Assembly (NCBI RefSeq): GCF_000150275.1
Contig: NW_002060944.1
Coordinates: 1,021,072 to 1,085,071 of the forward strand
Direction of reading: 5' to 3'
From: Trichoplax adhaerens
Lineage: Eukaryota > Placozoa > Uniplacotomia > Trichoplacea > Trichoplacidae
DNA length: 64,000 nucleotides
Below the pieces are notes generated by a model. It did no database searches. It saw only the letters and a program-made list of their open reading frames with translations, and was not told where the DNA came from. Both the position numbers and the translations under genes were made by a program. Below, in pieces: positions 38,472 to 51,194 of the stretch (the first letter of the stretch is position 1; the number at the start of each line of letters is the position of its first letter).

Positions 38472-40410
38472 ATGACTGCCAAAATACTTGTATTATTCGA
38501 CGTGGATGGCACATTAACGCCAGCTCGCAAGGTTAGCGATGATCCATTGAAGGCTGTACTATTGTAGATTGTAGGCTTGAACAGTACAAGTACTTGCACT
38601 CTCTTGGCTAGTTGCTATCCGTCATCGATCAATCAACTCCTTCTTGACTAACTCTCTCTCCAATATTAGCTTATTGAGGATAACATGAAATGCACCCTAG
38701 AAAACCTTAAGAAACATGTTGCTGTTGGCATTGTTGGTGGATCAGATTATGGCAAAATCAAGGAACAATTGGGTGGAGAGGATAGTAAGGAAAAGATAAA
38801 CTTATTTCTCTTACATGCTATCGTATGGCATGCTTGTATAGCTCGCTGTTTGTATTCTAGTCATCCAAGCTTACAAATACATGCAGTATAGGACATTAAT
38901 TCAAAGATCATCAGCAGGCGACAACACTAGTACAAATGGGATCTACTATAAACAGTATACTCTTCAGTAGTTCCGCTTGGGTTTACTTGCCAAGACAGTT
39001 ATTTCAAATGGAATGAGCATTTCCGTAGAGGAGTAGAAAATTGTTTTATAGATGACTTGAATATACCTACGTCTTTTCAGTACAACTGCCAATTTGTCAA
39101 CAAGTCTTGTAACACGACTTGTAAGACTTATTACATTAGTTGGTCCTGTTTATATTGCAATGGATATGAAGTAGGTAGTTTACAATCAATTCTATTATAT
39201 GATTTCAATCCTTTCTCGCCAGTTCCCAAGTTTTATGATTATGTCTTTGCTGAAAATGGAGTTGTTGGTTATAAGAAGGGTGAATTAATAAGCGCTGAGG
39301 TCAGTCAACTTGCTATACCATGATATTGTTGGCTATTCATCAATAGTCAGTGTAGGAATAGTGGGTAAATAAATTGTTCAAAATTGACTTCTGATCCTTT
39401 TTGTAATACCTGCATAGAATATTGTCAGCTGCATCGGAGATGATAACTTACAGAAAGTCATTAACTTTGCTTTAAAATACATGTCTGAATTGCAATTGCC
39501 TAGGAAAAGGTTGAATACCATCATGCAATAATAAATAGAGTAGACGCATATTCGTTATCGCTCTACGTCAATACATACGAGTCATATACTGTAGTACTAC
39601 ATAACTTAACATCACATAACAGTAGTTCATTAATTCTTGATTTGTCATTCTAGAGGTACTTTTGTTGAATTCCGCTCTAGCATGATTAATCTTTGTCCTA
39701 TTGGACGCAGCTGTAGCTACGACGAAAGATTGGAATTTGTCGCTTTGGACAAGGTATCATCAGAAACTTTGTTTGAACTTTTCTAGCTACGTGTATACAG
39801 TTTTTCTCTATGATGGTATACGAGTATTATCATACTATCATAATATACTATCATACTATCCTATTTTATATTTATCTATGACGATACAATTTCTATTAGG
39901 CTGAAAATATTCGACTCAAGTTTCTACAAGCTCTCCGAAAAGAATTTCCTGATGTTGGCCTACAATTTGCGATCGGTACACATGTTAATCCAAGGACAAT
40001 TTACTTTAGGAAAATTAAAATATTATAACCACTAATCAAAATTGTTACAACTTTTTGTACTGGACACTGACATAGGTGGGCAAATTAGTATTGATGTCTT
40101 TCCAATCGGATGGGACAAAACTTATTGCCTACGTCATATACCAGCGAATGAATTCGATCAAATTTATTTCTTTGGTGACAAAACTCAACCGGTATATAAC
40201 AGTTGTTAGCGATTTAGCCTGATTGCTTTTTAAGCGAATATAATGTATCATTCAATCGATGCTTTTAATACTAAGATAACATATTTTCGCAACGATCAGG
40301 GTGGGAACGATCACGAAATTTTTAATAGCGAACGCACAATTGGTCATACCGTTACATCGCCAGAAGATACAGTTTGCCAATTGAAAAAACTTTTCCCTCA
40401 GATCGCGTAA
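38472..40410 (+). CDS. PMM2: Phosphomannomutase (PMM1/PMM2 type)
   Basis: Eight exons: 38472-38531, 38670-38784, 39223-39299, 39418-39509, 39654-39753, 39900-39975, 40076-40191, 40300-40410; 248 residues (human PMM2 246). The HAD nucleophile motif is [12 protein letters not shown] near residue 8. Further PMM blocks are [82 protein letters not shown] and GGNDHEIF. The cytosolic enzyme converts mannose-6-phosphate to mannose-1-phosphate for GDP-mannose and N-glycan synthesis. Animals may have PMM1 and PMM2; I cannot separate them from sequence alone, so the symbol stands for the family. PolyA signal aataaa at 40435. Divergent from the LRR gene. Confidence 0.95.
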
Positions 40411-41649
40411 CGTTACTTATTTAATCGTTCCCGTAATAAAAAGTTATAGTTCTCACAAGAAAGTAATTATGATACTTGCTCCAACGATCCTATACAAATG
40501 TTGCACGTACGATCTTTGCTTATTAAAGATTTTTCATGCTGTAAAAGAATTTTTGAATGATTTGGGAAAGGATGTTTCTTCTCTGGTCGGTAGTACAAAC
40601 ATCTGCCCATTTTGCATTGGATAGATAAACTTTGTTGGTGTCGAAATACCTAAAATGATTATAGAGTCTGTTCAATTTTTTTCTACCATGGATTGAAAAA
40701 TGCTCATTTGGAGTACATTTAAATAAAAAAACATTTTTTTAATATTCACATTTATTGGAAATTTGCCTAAAGGTTGCGGCTAAAGTTCATATTTAGTTCC
40801 TTGTATCTCTTTAATGGCTAATTTCTTATACGAATAAGAGGTGCTACTGTATAAATAATTACATATCCGAACTTGTTATTCTTTTTGTCGTAATGCTATA
40901 TATCCAGAGCAACTAAATGTTGGATTTCCCTATGGCTGCACTTTTTATTTTCGAATGCACGTAAATGATCGGGAATAGCTATTATATAATACAATCGGAA
41001 GTAGCAGTCCGTCGTTAATTCCGATAATGAAATGGTAAAACAATAATGGTATCTGCGTTAGCTACAGCTTATCCTTTTGTAATATATGTACAGTACAGTA
41101 CAAGTAATGAGCATGGAGAGAATTCTGAATTCCCCAGGTCAAGATTTCGCGTACTGCAAATACATGATGCAAGAAAAATTATACGTATAGATAGCATATT
41201 ATTACAATAATTATATATAATTATACGTATGATTTACCACATTATATATTCTATTACAGACTAGTTTTAATACGTATTTTACTTTGCACTACGTTCTGGT
41301 ATATTTATAAGTAGTATAATAAGAAATATACCACAAACTTGTTGTTATACCCGTAGTAAAAACACAACTTGAAATAAATTTACGCGATGCTGAATGTTAT
41401 ATGCTCGTTTAGATACAGCAGTCTGAAATACACGTTATACGAATATCGCCACAATGTTTCAAAAGGATATTCTAACTGTATTTATACAATTCGATATACT
41501 GATAGATGAAATTGTTGCTTTTTCAAATACTTTCAGGTATGTTAGTAATATGATGAGATGATAGAATAATACTCTACTAAAATTTTAATCTCTATGTCAT
41601 TAACAATTCGCGCGTACTATCCTAAGCTTCCATAAGCTAAGTCAGAACT
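40411..41649. other. Spacer between PMM and SLC39A11 (convergent 3' ends)
   Basis: AT-rich; contains one short GTAC palindrome run at about 41089-41102. No gene recognised. Confidence 0.5.
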
Positions 41650-44545
41650 TTAACCCAATCCAACATCAAGGGACATCATAACGAGAAATCCAACGATACA
41701 ACCAATGGATGATAAACGACCATTACCACTGTACATATTGAGATTAAATAACAGAATCAATTAGCCTGACCGGCTATTGTAAATTATTTAGAGTACTGAG
41801 TGCAGAATTTGATTGATTTACCTAGTTTGCGCTTCCGGGATAATATCATCAATGACTACATAAATCATGGCACCAGCAGCAAAGGCTAATGAATAAGGCA
41901 AAATTGGTTCAGCTATCTGAAAGATAACGTTAAAATACTATATATGAGTCTCGATAGATAATTTTAAGGCTAAACTTCAATTACCATAACGGCTGCAGCT
42001 CCTAATATTCCAGCTATTGGTTCTACCATTCCGCTCAGTTGTCCATACCTGTACAAATTTGAATCGTCAAATATTCTTATAATGACGTAAGGTAATTAAT
42101 TCAATTCTACGTTTATTTTTAAATTGATACATTAATAATAGGAAAGTAAAAGGCTACAAAAGGTCATGAACGTATGAGTAAACCGCATACCAGAAACTTG
42201 TCCATGTTGAGAATCCCATGGCCTTAAGAGGTAGGCTTACAGCCAGTCCTTCCGGAAAGTTCTGAATGCCAATACCAATTGCTAGGTTTCTAAATTAAAA
42301 GATTGAATACAATCCTAATTCAAAGTTATCACTTTGCAAGATTTATCCAATCATCTATTGTTGCTCGATGGTTGTTATGTACTAAGCACTATAGCAAGGT
42401 GCTAGCGCTCTCAAACATTGCGTGGAGCAATTTGATAGTCAGTAACTTTGATAAATACATTGCTGACATCAAGCGTATGTAACAATCTTCAGTAAATTAT
42501 TCGTTGCGAATTTAAGAACATTTTGTATCATCGTACAGTTTATTAATTAAGGTGTCTAATAAATACATACGTATAATACTTGGTGTGTACAGTACATAAA
42601 TAGATTCGAACATATCGTGTTAACATCATTACTATGCTCTTATAATCCAGCTACTAAATCTATTACTTAATTGTTTCATTGCAATCACATACTATCTTTC
42701 TGTAACAATAGTTTTACCTAGCATTTTCAAAAGTCGCTTGCTCCGTTTTTCCAATTGCACCAAATCCTACTCCAACAGCAAGACCCTCTACAATTTGAAT
42801 GTAAAATACATTCTTCAACATGCATACTTTTACGTTTCATGATCAGAGCACATGAAATCTAGATGACTCATCTTATCTACAATTTTATTTTAATTGTACA
42901 GGTTTTGTGTATCTGTAATTGATAGTTGAAGAAAGGTCAACTTAAAATACACAGTATATCGGTAGAAGTTTTGCAAAATGGAAGAAAATTGGTGTACCTG
43001 GAATGTTGTGGACTGTTATCGCGATGACTAGTAAAATGATACGACGCCATTGAAGATTAATCATCTCAGAATTTTTCTGGTATTCAGAATGTTGAGTTTT
43101 ATTATTCTCAACTGCTTTATTATTGAGTGAACGATAGACAAGGTTACTATTATCGCTTTGGTGATGATAACGATTATTGACTTCTTCATCTTCTGCTCCT
43201 AATTCAAATCGTTCGGTGTCTTCGTTCATACTTTTACAGTACACATTTGCTAAAGCGATTTGGGGTGAAGAAATATTCTAGAAGGATTTCGAAATAGTTA
43301 GAATGACTAAATGAATTTGAACATTTAAAAGGTGATGACGATACTATACTGTACTACTATAACGTAACTCTTTATAGAATAATAAAAAACTTATGATCGA
43401 TTTTGACAACATTTGTAGAGTACGATATGATAACGGCAATAAAAACAAATTGATATGCTTCATTAAAGTTTTAAAACAAAATATTCAAACATCGCTGCCC
43501 TACCATTCTACTCATCATCATATCAGTGACACCAACAAAAGCAGCACCGAATGCGAAACCAATTCCAACGGGTATAAAAGAAAACTGGCCATCTTGGCCG
43601 TAGTGGCCGGACTTTGTAGCTAATTCTATTGCTGGCTGTAATAATGACCAAAAGGAAGCTGCCACCATAACCTGTTATAACAGTAAAATAGTCTATCGGT
43701 TATTGCTGGGCAAGTAATAAACAGTCAATATTGCTTTATAGTACGTGGTTGACGATTGATACAAAGAAAAAACAATTTCATGGTACTGCAGTATCCATTG
43801 TGGACAATAGAAACTGTTGCATAACTAACAAACAGAAACAGCTACCAGCCATCATAGTATACGATATTGCAATGCAGGTTGTTCCCTGCGAGCTTGTTAT
43901 TCAAATAAGGCTAAAATGTTACATTAATCATTACAATTTGAAGAAAGTAGAATCGATATAAAAGATGAGAGAAATATAATTTTGAAGCATCATTCTAGTT
44001 ACAAGTTAGAACGTGTGGAATATTAAGAAAAGATTTGGGATGGTTCATACACGTCTATATCGTTATTTGCATCTCAAGTCGTTGTTGAACTTACTCCGGC
44101 AGCAAATCCAAGGCTACCATCTAGAACTTTTCTCTAAAACAGAAGAGAAAAAGCCTCCAATTAGTCAAAATGGTTTCCATTCTCTATATTACACAAAGCA
44201 TTTGTGCTAAAAAGGCATCACTGTGCCTAAATGAAATCATTCTCATCAAATCAGATTGATCGGGCTATTAAGTCATAAACTTCTAGAGGTATATCTACTC
44301 GTAGAAGCCCATGGTGAAGTCAAGACACTGTACTTTGAGCTATCGTTATCCTAATACTGTACATGGTCCATAAAAACAATAACAATTTCAAAGCAATCAC
44401 TCATGAACAGGAATTCTACTGTATTCTCTAAACATACCTTGCCAGATGAAAAGACAAACACTAATGCCGCACCAGCAGCGGTTAAACCCCATGTGAAGAG
44501 TGTGCCAAAATATGCCTGAGCTATAGGCCCATAACCTCGTATCAT
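41650..44545 (-). CDS. SLC39A11: ZIP11-type zinc transporter (SLC39A11)
   Basis: Nine minus-strand exons: 44545-44438, 44133-44095, 43671-43504, 43277-42998, 42787-42718, 42289-42191, 42048-41985, 41916-41822, 41728-41650; 333 residues (human 342). The N-terminus has [20 protein letters not shown]; then [30 protein letters not shown], a hydrophilic loop with RYHHQS, and the metal site [21 protein letters not shown], split by an intron after the Pro. The second site is [14 protein letters not shown], followed by [33 protein letters not shown] and the end [12 protein letters not shown]11 (gufA subfamily) moves zinc into the cytosol, probably across Golgi or other internal membranes in mammals. 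About eight membrane helices are expected. The start is set by similarity to the human N-terminus. Confidence 0.95.
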
Positions 44546-45265
44546 GTTGATGCTTTCAAACCTGAGTCAAGATTGGGAAAAAATTGCCTCCTTAACGGTT
44601 AAGTCGACACAGTTTGGATAGAATTTTCAGTCTTCCAGAACCAATTTGTTGTCGCTTGGGTAATAACCAATGCTCAGTGAATCGTATCAAGCGATAAATA
44701 ATTAATGAAACAATTTGTTCTTGCAATTGTAATCATTGGTGATAAAATGGCCAATTTGTTTTTAGCGAGGACAGCTAAGAAACTTGACGTCGATACAGCC
44801 TATGCTAGTCTACAGTTCATATGCAAATTTCTGCAACAGAGACACTTTCCAATCTTCTCAAACAATCCAACAAGATTCTTGATTGACTAGCCAGCACAAC
44901 AGCTAAAATAACATTAAAAGTATTTCCTGAAGAACAGCTCGCACAAGCTACGGTTAAAAGGCTGCCCACGAAAGCTGTTGCTGGCCACGAAATGATGATA
45001 TTCATTTCCGTACTGTATCCTACTGTACCATGGACAATGGTATCCAACGTACCCTCGTCCGTCAGTCCACGACCAGGCGTATTGTCATCGACTAGATGGA
45101 AAGTAATGTCACATCATGTCACCCTTTGCGATTCAGCTGTTGCCCTGTCAGTGGTCACCATGTTACCGTGGAACTTTTCATCATTTGCTGGCATAGAAAA
45201 CAGTGAAGGTTGGATGATATCCCGAGTATCATTGCCAGGAGGAATGATGCCACTCATAAAAGGTT
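44546..45265. other. 5' flank of SLC39A11, with a long minus-strand frame broken by one TGA
   Basis: No recognised gene. On the minus strand a frame opens at 45329 and continues to 44817 with a single in-frame TGA at about codon 72 (45114-45116). The first part has IMSPRVLDQLHNENEPFMSG; the second has FVGSLLTVACASCSSGNTF. I recognise no family. It could be a decayed gene, an unspliced fragment or chance. Confidence 0.35.
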
Positions 45266-46370
45266 CATTCTCATTATGAAGTTGATCAAGGACTCGGGGA
45301 CTCATGATATGGCCAACCAACAACATCAACGACTCGATTTCATTGCCTGATTAATTTCCTCTACTTGTGAGATAGTGTATATGTTAAGTATATATATATA
45401 TACAGTAAATTAGGCGATCGATTTCATTACCTGATTAATTTACTCTACTAGTGAGATAGTGTATATGTTAAGTATATATAACATATATACAGTAAATTGA
45501 TCGATCGATTTCATTACCTGATTAATTTACTCCACTTATGAGATAGTGTATATGTTAAGTATATATACAGTAAATTAATCGATCGATTGATTAATTTACT
45601 CTACTTGTGAGATAAGGTACAGTATATATTAAGTATATATATATATATACAGTAAATTAATCGATCGATTGATTAATTTACTCTAATTGTGAGATAGTGT
45701 ATATGTTAAGTATATGCAGTATATATACACAGTAAATTAATCAATCGATTTCATTACCTGATTAATTTACTCTACTTGTGAGATAGTGTATATGTTACAT
45801 ATATATATATATATATACACAGTAAATTGATCGATCGATTTCATTACCTGATTAATTTACTCTACTTGTGAGATAGTGCATATGTTAAGTATATATGAAC
45901 GGGACGGTATGCGAAATCGGTCATTTTGCAAACTGCCCGGACAAAATCATTCCTAGGAATGGCCGTAACATATATATAACATATATACAGTAAATTAATC
46001 GATCGATTTCATTACCTGATTAATTTACTCTACTTGTGAGATAGGGCATATGTTACGTATATACATATACACAGTAAATTATTCGATCGATTTCATTGCC
46101 TGATTAATTTACTCTACTAGTGAGATAGTGTATATGTTACGTATATAATATATACACAGTAAATTAATCGATCGATTGATTAATTTACTCTACTTGTGAG
46201 ATAGTGCATCTGTTACGTATACATATATAGAGATATATGTATAAGTATATGTGACATATATACACTATCTCAAAAGTAGAGTAAATTAATCAGGTAACGA
46301 AATCGAGTCGATGATGCCGTCGGGTTGTATCACGATGAGTCCTTGATCAACTTCATAATGAGAATGTACC
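45266..46370. repeat. AT-rich minisatellite enclosed by inverted repeats
   Basis: About ten degenerate units, roughly 75-130 bp each, built from gattaatttactctacttg, gagatagtgtatatgttaag, a variable (ta)n run and cagtaaattaatcgatcga. The array is flanked by inverted arms: cattctcattatgaagttga followed by tcaaggactc at 45266-45300, and its reverse complement at about 46325-46361. The complementarity continues inward through the first satellite unit, so the last unit (about 46255-46310) is inverted relative to the rest. One unit is interrupted at 45897-45970 by a copy of a dispersed element. Confidence 0.75.
45897..45970 (+). mobile_element. Dispersed element with core ATGCGAAATCGGTC
   Basis: The segment starts tgaacgggacggtatgcgaa, continues atcggtcattttg, and breaks a satellite unit, which suggests insertion. 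A shorter copy is at 4008-4048, and reverse-oriented cores are at 60024-60057 and 63592-63605. Confidence 0.5.
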
Positions 46371-46705
46371 TTTAAGAGTGATGTCCAAAATTGAAATGAT
46401 ACGTGGACCGATCACGACTGAAACCATGGATTACTAAATATAGCCGTTACTAAAATGCAATTTCTTTCATGCTTGTCAATGTTTGATTGATGAAATAACG
46501 TTAGGACTTTAGTCTACGGGTAATGTCATGTTATAGCCTTGCTTTGTAAATTGAAGACAGGAAAGGGAGTTAAGGGATACAAGTATAGAGTGTTTATTAG
46601 TCGGGCTGTGCCGTAGGAATGCGTAGCATGCAATCCTAATGTTTGCTTGACAGTCTTCTTTCATAGTTCCTTACGCTACGCAATGATTAATTTACTGACA
46701 GTTAA

Positions 46706-47085
46706 TACGGTATCATAGTACTAAACAGAATGTGATTGTACATGATGTTACAGGTAGAATGGAATATTTTCCGATATTTCACGTCATTATAATGGCTAGT
46801 AAATTGGTGGAAATTGAACGGCATATGCTTTAACAACGTGACACGCGTACTATTGCATTAATGCGATATTTGATGACTGGTAGTAGTATCAGTAACACGA
46901 TATCCCAATATTAAGCAGAATGTAATTATGAATTACGTTAAAGGTAAAATGAAGTATTCACAGATATTTCACATCATTATAATGCTAGTAAATTCATGGA
47001 AATTTAACGGTATATATTTTAACAGCGTGACACGCATACTATTGCATTAATATGATTTGATGATTGACAGTAGTATCGTTAAATA
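46706..47085. repeat. Diverged tandem duplication, about 190-bp period
   Basis: gatatttcacgtcattataa (46773) reappears as gatatttcacatcattataa (46963), and gtgacacgcgtactattgca (46839) as gtgacacgcatactattgca (47027). Copies are about 80% identical. Non-coding. Confidence 0.7.
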
Positions 47086-48655
47086 TAGTATACTGTAATA
47101 TAATATTACGAATAATTAATTATACTTATATAAGAGTTAGATTTGCTATTTCCCTAGATAATTTTCTTAAATAGCCGGATTTTACAAATTTTAACAATTC
47201 TACATGCAGTATATGATCACTGAGTACTGCGTAATGAACAACATCCTAGGCGTACAGGAAGGGAAGATAGCCATATTTTATAAGATTAATCAGTATTATA
47301 CCCTAATACAGTCTTTTTTTACTTGCCTGTACATTAATAAGCAATATACTTTAGTGATTAAAATACTAAAGTAAAGGAATGATTAAAATGTTAATAAATA
47401 CAAGAATGAACTATATGAATTGAATGATGAATAATAAATTAGCAAATCAATCTAACTGATTGAGTGCAAAAGCACAAGCATAGACAGACTGTGAAAGTAA
47501 TTAGCTTGAAGGTGGTAATAGGGAACAATGGAAGAAGCCAAATAATAGAGATACATAAAATTGTTTATCTGTTCATTGAAAGTTTCGACTACAACAGGAC
47601 CATAAATTAAAATTTGACCAATAAAATTTGATGTATGAAAAAAAGTCTTATCACCATTCAAGAAACTGTCTTGCTCTGTATAATTTAATTATATCAAGAA
47701 AGGAACATTGAGACTATTTCCTGATATCTTGTAATACAGGCATCAGAATTTTTTATTGCTGTGTATTGAATTAATCTTTCACAGAAAATTCAAAACGTTG
47801 AAGGTTACGTTTGTATTCTGAAATACAACAAACCTTTCAATGCCATCCAACGCTATACAACAATTTATAGCTACGTAAGTTATCCCAATAGGACTAATTA
47901 TAAAGGTTAATTTCCTTTTATCTGTATTACACCTTTCAGTGCTATGAAAAGCAGTACAATCATGATTGTGAATGGATTTGGATGACAAGGCTGTAGAGCT
48001 AAAATTAATGAACCGTAACAAATTAAGAAACACTTTTGTGTTTTTTTTTCTATTTAAAGGGGTTAAAGGAAGGTATTGAGGAAACAAGAAGAATGGATAC
48101 ATCAAAGATTAGTCATATTATATTTAACGTAGCCATAATATCATTCAATGGGTACAACTCTAGTTTAGGCATCTTGGCCTTTTAGCATGATTAAAGTGTA
48201 TTCTATGCCTACTGGAATTCCTAGTTCGTTATGGTAATTTCTGGAACGGAATGCAGAATCCAAGTAATAACGCAATAAAGAATATTTTCAACATGTCTAA
48301 TTAGTGAGATAGGTAGTTTCCTGTCAATTTTAATAAAATTCTGAGTAGTGTTAATTAAGCTGCGCTCATAAATGATGCAATTTTAAGCAGGCTAGCATAG
48401 AATTTATTTTCTCAAAGCGTGCATTCGAACAATATCATGTTAAACAGAGTCATGAGATAGTTAACAATTGTCTGCAAGCAGCATTTTCACTTCAAGTATC
48501 GTAATCAATTATTTAAAGCTACCAATTATATCCTTAAAATATTAGAGCATATGTTTTATTAGCCAAAAATAGACATAGTATTTGGAATAAATCAGTAGGT
48601 ATTAATTTGGATAGTATAATCTTTACCCAGGAAGTCACCCTTTGCCCTATTGTGG

Positions 48656-49220
48656 TTTTCGCTACAATTATCATCTCAGCTCATTGTGTATTACTCCGTA
48701 AATTTCCTTCTAGATCAAACTTGCGTTTTTTTACTTACCCTTTTTATTTGGATTTACTAAAAATGATGAGGAATATATTGCTACGCAAAATTTGCGTTCT
48801 GATTTTTATAGAATGGTACAAAATGTAAGATTTAAAAGAAGGGTTAAGAATTTTCCTTGTATACTGAAATAAATTGATTTTTTATAGTCTATGTCGAGAT
48901 TCAATAAAAAATTACACTACAATATTAAGACTCATATTTTAGCTACAATTATCATCTCAGCCCGTTGTGTATTACATCATCAATTTCCTCCTAGATTAAA
49001 CTTCCGGTGTTTTATTTATCCTTTTTGTTCGGATTCAGTGAAAATGATGGGGGATATCCTGCTACGCAAAATTTGCGTTCTGATTTTTATAGCATGGTGC
49101 AAAATGTAACATTCAAAAGAATGGTCAAGAATTTGCTTTGGATACTGAAATAAATTGATTTTTTTATAATCTATTACGAGACGCAATAAGAAATTTTCTA
49201 CGATATTATAACTCATATTA
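48656..49220. repeat. 281-bp tandem duplication with an open frame kept in both copies
   Basis: gctacaattatcatctcagc begins at 48661 and again at 48942, and similarity extends to about 49219. Each copy keeps a plus-strand frame (ATIIISAHCVLL against ATIIISARCVLH, both ending at the same stop after LRKICVLIFI) and, on the minus strand, a frame preceded by a tttatttcag-like acceptor with IKIRTQILRS in both. Either may be chance retention. Confidence 0.65.
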
Positions 49221-51194
49221 AAGAAATGCCAAATAACCACAAAGAATGGCCTAATAAGAGTACGTTGGTTTATAGTAGAATATGAAATATAAAGGAGCAG
49301 TGATCTACGATTAGTGCTATAATAAATTATGCAATAGACTTAGAGTTCAAGATTAAGCAACATTTTAATTAGGAAAATAATACTCTAAAATTGATTCTAA
49401 GCAATTGAAAAAAAGAATAGGGAAAGTTTTCGCTTGGCGCTTTCGAATTAATCGTACAAATTACTAATCAGGCCATTAGCCTGCTAGGTAAATATCTTGG
49501 TATTTTATGTACTCTGCCTCGCTAAAATGTATTAGATGATAAATGCATCAAAAGATATTAATCATTTGTTATGGTGATGGAGTAAATAGAACAATACGAG
49601 TAGCCGTACAATATGCGATATGACAATTTTCGAACAAAATTCTAACATCTGGCCTATTCTAATCTATTATAATAACGTAAATAAAAGCCTGCTAACTTGA
49701 TTCTTAAACACAAGGGATGAAGTTTAAATAATGGGTTCAGCATTATCAGATTGTTATTTACAGTATAAATTTGATTTTAATAGGCAGATAAGCTGCTAAA
49801 GTGTCGAACTTTTTTTATAAGGGAAAAAGACTACTGATATGACTTGGGCCGATCATAACAACGGTAATTATTCAGTATCCACATTCATTTATAAACTCTA
49901 GCTGTACTCCATTATACCCATGCACAAGTTGCACATTCAATCTTAGAGAGTATTTTATTTCTAAATAACATCTCAGTTCGCAAATTATAGACTAAGATGG
50001 ATTAAACAATATTACAAAAATTATGATAGCATTTTATAAATCAACATTATTATTATCAATCGGTGCCTGTAATGTAAAAGCAATCGCTACCAAAAAATAT
50101 ATTAAAGTCAACTTTGTGTACCTCTTACAAGGTTAATCAAATTCATTCTAGGTGTTTCAAAGTAAAATGATTACTTCTGAGATCATTTTCACCTATATAT
50201 AATGATTATGTGATATAACAGAAAGGAATTTTCTATCCTAACGTCAGTTAAAGAAAAATATTGCAAACTTATCCTATCATCGTTTACGTTAATTGCAAAA
50301 TAGTTAGACACGCATTATTGTCTGCTCCGTATAAATTAAATTCTTCTTTATGAAAATGATTTAACATAGCCAAAGTGGAACAAATAGTCAAAAATACCAA
50401 TATGAATCAGCTGCATGATAGCTACAAATGAGAAATTTTACATGAAAAACCGGTAATTGCTGGCAATGCAAAAAAGTCAACTGATAGTACAATAACATAG
50501 TGATACAAAACATTTTTCAAGAATAACTTAATAAATTGAGCTGTTGCGATTGCCTTTCAATTATCACTTATAACATTTACAAATCATTTGCTAAGAGTGT
50601 ACAGAGTATTCTTGCAAAATAATAATTTAATATAATATAATGGCGTAAAGCGTTGAACAAACGATAACATGATGATAAAGGATTAAAATATCAACGTACA
50701 GTCAAGAGCTTTCATTGAAATAATCTCTTTTGCTTCATAATAGTGTACCCACTGAAAGAATCACCGAACTCATACTGGGTAAACATTGACATTGCCTGCA
50801 CATGTGAATGAAATTATGCAAGAAATATAATTAATGCAAAAATCAGATCAAGATTTAACGTAATTAGATCAGAGGCTCCACAAGAGATGATGTCGAGATA
50901 GAAAGATACATGGACTTTATCTTCTTTCCTGAACTTGTAACGATCTACTATATGCATAACTATAATTTACAGCCAATGATCGGATTGAACGAGCTGAAAC
51001 AACTGCATATTTAAAAGTCATCACGGTCAAGGAGAGTAAAGCTTGTTCTTAGTACACTCTTCTATCTTGCTTTAAATTGAATTATTTAATGATATACTAT
51101 ATGTATCTACATAATAAGGAGTATTACAACAAGCAAGCAGATGTTGTAATACGTTGGCTGTTGACATTTTACCGGGGAGATGAGAATTTTTGTT

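Larger units (their letters stand above)
46371..51194. other. Non-coding region with tandem duplications, no gene recognised
   Basis: Contains a diverged duplication of about 190 bp (46706-46895 and 46896-47085), a 281-bp duplication at 48656-49220, and otherwise AT-rich sequence. A 108-codon minus-strand frame at 48105-47779 shows no family I know and may be chance. Downstream UTR of the Kir gene probably lies near 51.1 kb. Confidence 0.5.

Noticed and set aside
47779-48105. 108-codon minus-strand frame
   Set aside because: No family recognised, no clear splice context, low-complexity start; left unannotated.
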